Source: Candidatus Poseidoniaceae archaeon
Lineage (GTDB): Archaea > Thermoplasmatota > Poseidoniia > Poseidoniales > Poseidoniaceae
Length of the DNA stretch: 29,206 nucleotides
NCBI GenBank assembly: GCA_023254445.1
Contig: JALRLN010000005.1
Coordinates: forward strand, 1-29,206
Reading direction: 5' to 3'
Positions 22,989-29,206 of this stretch are shown here, in pieces. Position 1 is the first letter of the stretch. Each line of letters starts with the position of its first letter. The position numbers were made by a program, and so were the translations under genes. The notes beneath the pieces were generated by a model, which was not told the origin of the DNA, searched no databases, and saw nothing but the letters and a program-made list of their open reading frames with translations.

Positions 22989-25808
22989 ATGCTCCGAGGT
23001 CGTGCGACAGGGCTCGTCGTGCTGCTCCTGCTGACGCTCGTCGTTCCAAGCCCGGCGGCGGCGGAGTCCAGCGGCGCCATCGAGGCCTCCGCAGCGACGG
23101 TCACCGTCGGTGACGGCTCGACCCTGTACGCGGGGGATGCGGTGACCATCACCATCACCTTCGTCAACACGCAGGTCAGCGCCGCCACCGAAGTGAACTG
23201 GTTTGTCTACAAGGACGGCCTGAACAACCTCCTCGATGGCAACGTCGTGAGCCTGATCGAAGGGGGAAGTTCCGTTGACGTTCAGGTGACCTGGAACAGC
23301 ATCACGGAAGGCGAGCACCGCGTGTACGTGAAGTTCAACCAAGGGGGCGACGCGGACGCGATTTTCAACAAGGCCTTCACCGTGAACGGTCTTCCGGACC
23401 TCCGGGTGGCCGAAGCTGAGGTGAGCCCCTCGAACGGCTTGTTCAGCGGCGACGAGGCCACCTTGTCCGTTCGCGTCCTCAACGCGGGAAGCGAGAACGC
23501 CTCGGCCAGCCTGCTCGGCCTCCAACTCGGCAGCACCACCCTGCCCTCAGAAGATGTACCGGCCCTCGCAGCGGGCGAAAGCGCGTGGGTGAACACGACG
23601 TTCACTGCTCCGGCAACCGGCGACCACACGCTTCGGATCACGCCCGACGTGGAAGCGTCCGTTCGAGAAGCCAACGAAGGCAGCTTCCTCGACGTGGATT
23701 TCACCGTGGCCCCTCGCATGGACGTGCGCCACACCGGCGCCCTCAGCATCGAGGTGGACGAGGGTGCGCTGAACGGACCGTGGACGGTCAGCGGGGCCGT
23801 CGAGCGTGTTGCGGGCACCGGCACCGACACCGTGCCGATGCGCCTCGAAATCATCGATGAAGAGGGGCACCTTGTCCCGATGGCGCCGTTTGAGGTCGTG
23901 CTCGAAGGTGCCGGCTACGCCACCGCCACGTGGGAACGCACCATCACCTCCTCGGAGGTCAGCACCCTTGCACGGGGGGTTCCGCACAACGTGGTGGCTG
24001 TGATCGATCCCTTCGGAACCGCCTCCTTCGTTCAAGAGGACACCAGCAACGACCGAAGCGACGCCGTTCAACTCGACCTTGATCCGATCCCTGACGTCTA
24101 CCTCGACCTGAACGCCATTCCGGAGTCCCCAAGCGTGGATTCGGGCGAGCGCGTGAATTGGAGCGTGTTCATGATCAACACGGGGACCGTCACGGTCCGA
24201 GGAACGCTGGAGGTCACCTTTGACGGCTTGTCCTACGACGACCGCATCGTCCTCGACGGCGGTGAAAGCCTGACCTGGTACCCGAACCCCCACCTCCCGA
24301 CCACGGTCGGTGCCCATACTGCCCAATTTGAGGCGCGTTTTGAGGCCGATTCTGATTCGTGGGACGCTGACCCGTCCAACAGCGTGGCGCGTGGTTCGGT
24401 GGAGGTCACGGCACCGCTGCGCCTGACATGGAGCGCTTCAACGCTCGTGCTCACCAACGCCGAAGGCGACCTGGTTGAACCTCCTTTGCAGCCCGGGGCG
24501 ACGTACGTCATGACGGTGAACGCCACGTCTCAGGAAACGGGAGCGGTGAACTACACCTGCGACGACGGCGCAGGCAACGAGTTCGAGACCATCCCGGTCT
24601 CCGTGCTTGAGCGCACCGTCTCCGCGAGCACCGTCGCGTGCTCCTTCGTCGCGTCGCAGGGCCAAACCACCGTCCGCTTCGTCCCCAGCGACCCCGATGT
24701 TTCCACCACGTTCGCGCGTACGTGGGCCAGCCTTGACGTGGCGGACGACGGTCCCAGCGATGAGGCCCGCTCGATGCGTGGCTTGTTCCGTTGGGCCTCG
24801 TTGTTTGCCCTGTTGTTGGTCGGCGTCTTGGTCACCGCGTGGGCCATCACCCGTGCGCGGGACGAAGAGGTGGATCGGGACATCTTCGAGTACTGTCCAT
24901 CGTGCGACGGCGAACTGGAAGGCGACGAGGACACGTGCCCCCATTGCCGCTTCGACCTCGCGAAGGCCCGCAAGCAGTTCCACAACTGCACGGCGTGCGG
25001 AGAGTCCGTTCCGGACCTGCTGGACAACTGTCCCTATTGCGGGACGGAGCAGGACGTTGCTTCCTACTTCGAGCGACGTGAGCGCGTTCAGCGTGCGGCT
25101 CCTGAGAAGGCCTTGCAGGCGCTTCCCGACGACGACGAGGAGGACCCCGACGAGATCGTCAGCGGCAGCGAAGACTTCGCAGACGCCGTCAAGGCCTTCG
25201 GCTACGACGAAGACGACCTCGACGACGAGTGGGACACGAACATCGAATCTGCAGAAGCGGAGGTCGGCGCCGCGCAGCAACGGCTCGATGCAGAGGACGT
25301 TGACCTTGCGGACCTCACACCAGAGGAAGTCGAAGCGCTCGAGAACTCGGTCACCACCACCTTGCGAAGCGTCGCGGAAAGCTTCGCTGGACAGGACATT
25401 GATTCGATCATCGCGGGCAAGGGGAAGGGCAAGGTGCAGGCCCTGAAGGACGACGGCAGCGAGTTGTCGGCCTCCGATGCCGGCATCCGTGAACGCTTGT
25501 TCGAGTTGACCGGTGAAGAGGGCGTGTTGCCCGGAGAGGAGGTCAAGGTCGGCATGAGCCTCACCGACGGCTCCCTTGCTGGAAACGAGGTCGGTGAAGC
25601 CACGGCCGACTTCACCTTCGAGGACGACAACCCTGCCTCGGAGTCCGTGGACGACGAATTGACACCCAAGCGGGCCGCTCCCCGAAGGCGGGCGCCGCGC
25701 CGCGCGGAAGCGAAGCCCGAACCGACGGTTGCGCAATGCGGTGCGTGCGGCGCGGACATCGCCGTCGACGCAACGTCCTGCTCCACCTGCGGCGCCATCT
25801 TCGAGTGA
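22989..25808 (+). CDS. Receptor-like membrane protein: CARDB repeats outside, three zinc ribbons inside
   Basis: 939 residues. The ATG at 22989 begins a signal peptide (LRGRATGLVVLLLLTLVVPSP, cleavage near AAAES). The extracellular part (about 30-595) is CARDB-type: LPDLRVAEAEVSPSNG, NAGSENASASL, INTGTVTVRGTLEV. A membrane helix at about 603-625 is followed by RARDEE. The cytoplasmic part has ribbons at 636-653 and 667-684, a very acidic linker of about 200 residues with helical segments (VEALENSVTTTLRSVAES), a basic patch (KRAAPRRRAPRRAE) and a third ribbon at 917-934. All three are C-x2-C-x10-C-x2-C. Outside-in signalling or scaffolding is inference; no kinase or other output domain is present. 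Confidence 0.88.
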   Translation: MLRGRATGLVVLLLLTLVVPSPAAAESSGAIEASAATVTVGDGSTLYAGDAVTITITFVNTQVSAATEVNWFVYKDGLNNLLDGNVVSLIEGGSSVDVQVTWNSITEGEHRVYVKFNQGGDADAIFNKAFTVNGLPDLRVAEAEVSPSNGLFSGDEATLSVRVLNAGSENASASLLGLQLGSTTLPSEDVPALAAGESAWVNTTFTAPATGDHTLRITPDVEASVREANEGSFLDVDFTVAPRMDVRHTGALSIEVDEGALNGPWTVSGAVERVAGTGTDTVPMRLEIIDEEGHLVPMAPFEVVLEGAGYATATWERTITSSEVSTLARGVPHNVVAVIDPFGTASFVQEDTSNDRSDAVQLDLDPIPDVYLDLNAIPESPSVDSGERVNWSVFMINTGTVTVRGTLEVTFDGLSYDDRIVLDGGESLTWYPNPHLPTTVGAHTAQFEARFEADSDSWDADPSNSVARGSVEVTAPLRLTWSASTLVLTNAEGDLVEPPLQPGATYVMTVNATSQETGAVNYTCDDGAGNEFETIPVSVLERTVSASTVACSFVASQGQTTVRFVPSDPDVSTTFARTWASLDVADDGPSDEARSMRGLFRWASLFALLLVGVLVTAWAITRARDEEVDRDIFEYCPSCDGELEGDEDTCPHCRFDLAKARKQFHNCTACGESVPDLLDNCPYCGTEQDVASYFERRERVQRAAPEKALQALPDDDEEDPDEIVSGSEDFADAVKAFGYDEDDLDDEWDTNIESAEAEVGAAQQRLDAEDVDLADLTPEEVEALENSVTTTLRSVAESFAGQDIDSIIAGKGKGKVQALKDDGSELSASDAGIRERLFELTGEEGVLPGEEVKVGMSLTDGSLAGNEVGEATADFTFEDDNPASESVDDELTPKRAAPRRRAPRRAEAKPEPTVAQCGACGADIAVDATSCSTCGAIFE
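24894..25040 (+). other. Tandem zinc ribbons (double zinc ribbon) in the receptor-like protein
   Basis: CPSC...CPHC (24894-24947) and CTAC...CPYC (24987-25040) each have ten residues between the two Cys pairs and are 13 residues apart. The layout matches the double-zinc-ribbon type found in many prokaryotic membrane proteins. A third copy lies at 25737-25790 (CGAC...CSTC). Confidence 0.85.
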
Positions 25809-25859
25809 CCGCGCTCGTGCGGACGACACCTTCACATCCCAAGGGGGGAAGGCGTCATC

Positions 25860-26405
25860 ATGGGTGCTCGACCGGTGGTCGTCGCGCTTGTGCTGCTGCT
25901 GCTCAGCAGCACCCTTTCTGGCTGCCTGGCCTTGGTGCCGGCGCGGGAATTTCTCGAATGGCAGCGGGACGACGTTCAGTTGGTGACGGTGTACCACCGT
26001 GAGGATCTCTCCCACACCTTCACCGAACTCGCGGAAGCCTACACCAACCAAACGAGTTTCTACGTTGACGACAGCGTCACCCAAATCGACGTCTACTTCA
26101 AGGCCAGTTTCTCGTTTTCCGACGAGGTTGGTTGTGCGGACGCTGGCGTGACCCGCTTCGTTCGTGCCACCTTGCTCATGCCGGACAACACCGCAGCATG
26201 GGAGACGGAAGTCTGCGAAAACGCCAACCCTCCAGAAGAACACCTGCTGCCGCAGCCTGAATTTCAGCGGGGTGAGTGGGTGCTCTCCGTCGAGGCCCGT
26301 GGCGTCGGAGAGGAGTTCCTGAACCAGTTCAAGGACAATTTCAATGTCGTGGTCACGGTCCACCGCGAGTGCGTTCAGTACCCGCTTGACGATGCTTGCG
26401 AGTGA
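25860..26405 (+). CDS. Predicted lipoprotein of unknown function
   Basis: 181 residues. The N-terminus is a lipoprotein signal: MGARPVVVALVLLLLSSTL, then the lipobox LSGC with Cys22 as the lipidated residue. The mature part is a single small domain rich in beta strands, with four further Cys (CADAG, CENAN, CVQY, DDAC) that could form two disulfides outside the cell. I recognise no family. The ATG at 25860 has AAGGGGGGAAGG about eight bases upstream. It is 51 bases after the receptor gene and may be co-transcribed with it. Its 3' end overlaps the 3' end of the convergent nuclease gene by 31 bases. Confidence 0.8.
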   Translation: MGARPVVVALVLLLLSSTLSGCLALVPAREFLEWQRDDVQLVTVYHREDLSHTFTELAEAYTNQTSFYVDDSVTQIDVYFKASFSFSDEVGCADAGVTRFVRATLLMPDNTAAWETEVCENANPPEEHLLPQPEFQRGEWVLSVEARGVGEEFLNQFKDNFNVVVTVHRECVQYPLDDACE

Positions 26406-27508
26406 TCCAGCCGTTGCGGGCAGGACGAGCGCCGCGAGCAATTTTTGCACTTCCCAACGCGTTCGTGGTTGCGCTGGGCGCCCCCTTCGACCATCAGACG
26501 TCGAACCTCGACGAGGGCCTCCTCAAGGTCACGGCGTGCCCCATCGTCCCAGAGGACCTGATACGCGGCATCATCGCCGTAGCGAAGGACACCGTACGGG
26601 GACGGTCGTCCCGTGGTCGCTTCGACGAGTTGGAGGTACGCAAGCACCTGCATGCGGTGGGAGTCGTGGGGCTTGGCGGGGACCTTTCCCGTTTTTTGCT
26701 CGACCGGGATGAACTCGCCGTCAACGATGACGATCTGGTCCGGACGGCCTCGGAGGCCCGTGGTCCCGTCAACGAGCAACCCGTCGCCTTCCTCGTCGTC
26801 CGAGTAGGCCACGGCCTCCGCTGCACGGTCCAACCCAGCCCGTTCCCGAGCCACCTCCGCGCGGTGGTACGTGGTCAAGAGGATCTGCAGGCGCCATGAG
26901 GCGAGGCCGGTCCACACAAAGGCCACGGCGATGAGGATGAAGGAGGCGTTGGCATCGTCCACAACGGTCACCAGAGCGATGGCGTGGAGGCCAAGCACGA
27001 TGGCTGCAAGAAGCATGCTCGCCTCGGTTCGACCTGCCTCGAACCAACCGCCGATGAACCCTGGTGGATTCAGCACCGGCTCGACGCCTGAGAGTTCGAA
27101 TTCCGATGAACGGTCAGGGATGCTCCAGCCAACGGCCTTCCTCCACGGCAGCCAGACGAGGACGATGCCGCAGACAAGGGTCGACAACGCCCACAACGAA
27201 AGCAGGCGTGCCAGGGCGCCCTGGTCAACGCCGCTCTGGGCGAGTTGACGTGTGAGCCAGCCTTCGAGGCTGAAGACCAGCACCACGGTGAACCACCATG
27301 CCCAGATGGTGACGGAGCGTCGGAAGGCGACCGCTTCCCGGCTGAAGGTCATCATGTCCTCGTGAATTTCGGCGTGCCGGCGTTTTCCTTCGACCACCGC
27401 GTCGCCTTGCGCATCCACGCCGTCCCGCGCCAGTTGCCACGACATCGGGCAGTAGGCATGGCGTTCGAGATCGCTTGCGCTGATGGCCGGGAACGTCTCC
27501 TCGTCCAT
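26375..27508 (-). CDS. Cas4/RecB-like PD-(D/E)XK nuclease with four internal membrane helices
   Basis: 377 residues. The nuclease has the Cas4-type layout. SASDLERHAYCPMSW gives Cys20; GKRRHAEIHE gives His45. RGRPDQI gives Asp257; PVEQKTG gives Glu270 and Lys272 (the E-x-K). HRMQVLAYLQLVE gives Gln287; C354-x2-C357-x5-C363 completes the Fe-S ligands with Cys20. The catalytic set looks intact. Between the His motif and the Asp motif is an insert of about 190 residues with four hydrophobic helices (about 64-86, 99-121, 162-183 and 188-210), so the nuclease is predicted to be membrane-bound. The start ATG at 27508 has an excellent GGAGGTGA eight bases upstream; the longer frame to 27667 overlaps the uS2 promoter. 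No cas1, cas2 or CRISPR array is in the window. Confidence 0.88.
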   Translation of the reverse strand: MDEETFPAISASDLERHAYCPMSWQLARDGVDAQGDAVVEGKRRHAEIHEDMMTFSREAVAFRRSVTIWAWWFTVVLVFSLEGWLTRQLAQSGVDQGALARLLSLWALSTLVCGIVLVWLPWRKAVGWSIPDRSSEFELSGVEPVLNPPGFIGGWFEAGRTEASMLLAAIVLGLHAIALVTVVDDANASFILIAVAFVWTGLASWRLQILLTTYHRAEVARERAGLDRAAEAVAYSDDEEGDGLLVDGTTGLRGRPDQIVIVDGEFIPVEQKTGKVPAKPHDSHRMQVLAYLQLVEATTGRPSPYGVLRYGDDAAYQVLWDDGARRDLEEALVEVRRLMVEGGAQRNHERVGKCKNCSRRSSCPQRLDHSQASSSGY

Positions 27509-27607
27509 GGCGTTGCTCACCTCCTCCACCAATGGGGCGTGTGGCCTTGGGTTGAAGGAGTCAGCGCCGAACCCGGGCAAGCGGCCTCCTGCCGTGGCCC
27601 GAAGCGG

Positions 27608-27625
27608 TTTAATAGAGGGTTCAAG
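27608..27625 (+). promoter_or_regulatory. Promoter of the uS2 gene: TATA-like TTTAATA plus GGGTTCAAG
   Basis: TTTAATA (27608-27614) is the best TATA-like box in the window. It is followed by GGGTTCAAG (27617-27625), which ends 23 bases before the ATG. Initiation about 25 bases after TTTAATA would leave a leader of roughly 10-15 bases. The complementary strand reads TATTAAA and could also serve the divergent nuclease gene. Confidence 0.5.
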
Positions 27626-27648
27626 TCGGCGGACCGCAGGTGCCTCTG

Positions 27649-28257
27649 ATGTCCGAAGAAGGTGCACTCCTCGTGTCCGCCAGCACCTACGAGGAGAACG
27701 CCGTCAACATCGGGACCCAACAGAAGAGCTCCGACATGGCGCGCTTCATCCAAAGCGTTCGCGACGACGGCCTCTACCTCCTCGACGTCGGCGCCACCGA
27801 CCAGCGCATCCGCCTCGTGGCGCAGTTCCTTTGCCGCTACGAACCCGGCCGCGTGATGGTGGTCAGCGCCCGTCAGTACGGGCAGCGCCCCGCCCGCTTG
27901 TTCGCTGAAGCGATTGGCGCCAACGCTTCCGTTGGCCGCTTCATCCCGGGCAGCCTCACCAACCCCGTTCTCCGCTCGTACGTCGAGCCGGACATGCTCT
28001 TCGTGACCGACCCGGCTGCCGACCAGCAGGCCCTCATCGAGGCGGTCAACACCGGCCTCCCCATCGTCGGCCTCGTGGACGCGAACAACAACCTCCGCAA
28101 CGTGGACATTGCCATCCCCGCCAACAACAAGGGCCGACGCTCCCTCGCGCTCGTGTACTGGCTCCTCGCTCGCGAGGTGCTCAAGATCCGCGGCGAGACC
28201 ACCGACGAGGCATGGGCTGAAGCCCAGGACCTCGAAGAGTGGCAGTCGTCCTTCTGA
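27649..28257 (+). CDS. rpsB: Small-subunit ribosomal protein uS2 (archaeal S2p)
   Basis: 202 residues, the archaeal length; bacterial S2 is about 240. Family marks are HIGTQ-like VNIGTQQKSSDMARFI, DGLYLLDVGATDQRIRLVAQFLCRY, FIPGSLTNPVL, VTDPAADQQALIEAVNTGLPIVGLVDANNN, and PANNKGRRSLALVYWLLARE. uS2 binds the head-body junction of the small subunit and is the archaeal counterpart of eukaryotic RPSA. I chose ATG 27649 with GCAGGTG just upstream; GTG 27640 is in frame. It is usually grouped with RNA polymerase and ribosomal genes, but here it is bordered by a nuclease and a Dus gene. It ends five bases from the convergent dus gene. Confidence 0.96.
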   Translation: MSEEGALLVSASTYEENAVNIGTQQKSSDMARFIQSVRDDGLYLLDVGATDQRIRLVAQFLCRYEPGRVMVVSARQYGQRPARLFAEAIGANASVGRFIPGSLTNPVLRSYVEPDMLFVTDPAADQQALIEAVNTGLPIVGLVDANNNLRNVDIAIPANNKGRRSLALVYWLLAREVLKIRGETTDEAWAEAQDLEEWQSSF

Positions 28258-28262
28258 ACGCC

Positions 28263-29206
28263 TCACGCTCCTGCGATGAGGAAGTCGGAGACCCGTGCAG
28301 CAAAGGCGGCCTCGTCCGCTTGCTCGTGCATCACAGCACGGACGGCCTTGCCGCCTGGCAAGCCCTTCGTAAAGGCCACTGCGTGCCGCTGCATCCACTT
28401 GGTGCGCAGACCGGTCGTCTGTTCAGCCAGTTCCAGATAGCGGGACCAACACCAACGCCGAGCAAGGAAATCACGACCGATGCCGTCCGCTGCGTGCCAT
28501 GCCTCGGGGTCGTGCATCACCCATGGCAGGGACCCTTCCTCCACCCATCCGAGGTGGGCGGCGATCTCGCCGAAGACCTGCGGTCGGCCGATGGCTCCAC
28601 GGCCGATCATCACGCCTGCTGCGCCGGTACGCTTCAGGCACGCGGCCGCTGAGGGGCCATCCACCACGTCTCCGTTGGCGATGACCGGGACGCTGCTTCG
28701 CTCCACGGCCTCGGCAATCACGTCCCAGTTGGCCGTCCCTGCGTAGCGTTGCTTCAGGGTCCGACCATGGATGCATACCCGCCGCGCACCCGCATCTGGG
28801 AGCCGTTCGACGAGGTCGAGCACCGTGTCGGGGCCGCTGCCCGTTCCAAGTCGCATCTTCGCGGTCACCGGAACTTCGACCGCATCCGCAACCGCCCTCA
28901 CGATCTCAAGGAGGTGGTCTGGTTCACCCATCAGCGCCGCACCGGCACAGACGCGGGTGACCTTCGGTGCGGGACAGCCGAAGTTGAGGTCGATGACGTC
29001 CGCGTTGTCCTCAAGGAGACGGGCTGCGCTCACCATGTCGTGGATGTCACCACCAAAGATCTGCGGGATGAACGGCTGTTCCGTTGGGTGGGTTTCCATC
29101 CGGCGCCACGACGTGGTGGCTTCCCGCGTCAGGGCCGTCGAGTTGGTGAACTCGGTGATTGCAAGGTCAGCGCCGCACTCCCGTGCAAGCAGCCGGAACG
29201 GCAGGT
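28263..29206 (-). CDS. dus: tRNA-dihydrouridine synthase, DusB-like (5' end outside the window)
   Basis: An FMN-dependent enzyme that reduces uridines in tRNA. The frame stays open to the window edge and starts inside the family's N-terminal stretch (LPFRLLARECGADLAITEF), so only the first 15-25 residues are missing; the internal ATG at 29099 is not the start. Conserved parts are IDLNFGCPAPKV, the following loop VCAGAALM with a Cys in the region of the catalytic cysteine, VPVTAKMRLG, CIHGRT, PVIANGDV, and GVMIGRGAIGRP (FMN phosphate site). The C-terminal helical domain is complete (tRNA-binding region). It converges on uS2 with five bases between the stops and no obvious terminator. Confidence 0.93.
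   Translation of the reverse strand, partial: LPFRLLARECGADLAITEFTNSTALTREATTSWRRMETHPTEQPFIPQIFGGDIHDMVSAARLLEDNADVIDLNFGCPAPKVTRVCAGAALMGEPDHLLEIVRAVADAVEVPVTAKMRLGTGSGPDTVLDLVERLPDAGARRVCIHGRTLKQRYAGTANWDVIAEAVERSSVPVIANGDVVDGPSAAACLKRTGAAGVMIGRGAIGRPQVFGEIAAHLGWVEEGSLPWVMHDPEAWHAADGIGRDFLARRWCWSRYLELAEQTTGLRTKWMQRHAVAFTKGLPGGKAVRAVMHEQADEAAFAARVSDFLIAGA

Noticed and set aside
24438..26450. 670-codon minus-strand frame opposite the receptor and lipoprotein genes
   Set aside because: Shadow frame without domains; the plus-strand genes have signal peptides, zinc ribbons and a lipobox.
26375..27508. CRISPR-Cas locus suggested by the Cas4-like gene
   Set aside because: No repeat-spacer array and no cas1, cas2 or effector gene in the window; solitary Cas4-like nucleases are common.
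27600..27640. tRNA-like GGGTTCAAGTC (T-arm look-alike), also at 18519-18530
   Set aside because: The flanking bases do not form a five-pair T stem, and no acceptor or anticodon arm can be drawn.
28258..28262. Intrinsic terminator between uS2 and dus
   Set aside because: Only five bases separate the convergent stops and no stem followed by T-run is visible on either strand.

Overview
The window looks like a high-GC chromosome segment of a marine euryarchaeon. My best guess is Thermoplasmatota, Poseidoniales (Marine Group II) type, inferred from gene content and not from a marker tree. Archaeal signatures are aIF1A, a RIO-family kinase and a Dim2/Pno1-type KH protein next to each other, an archaeal-size uS2, a split NuoJ, an 11-subunit-type complex I without NuoEFG, and many long CARDB/NEW3-like surface proteins with a C-terminal membrane anchor. 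The first ~136 bases do not belong: they read antisense as a bacterial PilT fragment fused to a decapitated subtilase gene, most likely a chimeric assembly or clone junction.

Layout. 1-136: foreign pilT piece (-). 128-3271 and 3322-6222: two large surface proteins (+), a subtilase with a cytoplasmic zinc-ribbon tail and an Ig-like-repeat protein. 6223-6349: nuo leader with a hairpin and a partial direct repeat. 6350-18503: a tightly packed nuo operon, A-B-C-D-H-I-J1-J2-K-L-M-N, with ATGA or TGATG overlaps or stop codons fused to Shine-Dalgarno sequences. 18563-20270: aIF1A with a very acidic repetitive tail, then the RIO kinase. Convergent to these (-) are the KH protein and a surface protein (20271-22860). 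Divergent from the latter (+) is a CARDB receptor-like protein with three cytoplasmic zinc ribbons (22989-25808), then a lipoprotein (25860-26405). On the minus strand, 26375-27508 is a Cas4-like nuclease with four internal membrane helices. Then uS2 (27649-28257, +) and a partial tRNA-dihydrouridine synthase (28263-29206, -).

How the genes work together. The nuo operon encodes the membrane arm and Q-module of complex I but no NADH-oxidising module. NuoA, NuoH and NuoI, which meet around the quinone chamber, all carry extra sequence; NuoJ is split and its C-terminal half is fused to two EF-hand motifs; NuoL has a histidine-rich loop. Together these suggest a lineage-specific electron-input or regulatory modification of complex I, which is the best candidate here for an undescribed system. 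aIF1A, RIO kinase, KH protein and uS2 all concern the small ribosomal subunit. The surface proteins form a second theme: extracellular Ig-like repeats, one membrane helix and, in two of them, cytoplasmic zinc ribbons of identical C-x2-C-x10-C-x2-C spacing.

No intergenic stretch exceeds 300 bases. I see no rRNA, tRNA, CRISPR array or insertion sequence. All assignments are from reading the sequence; no database search was run.
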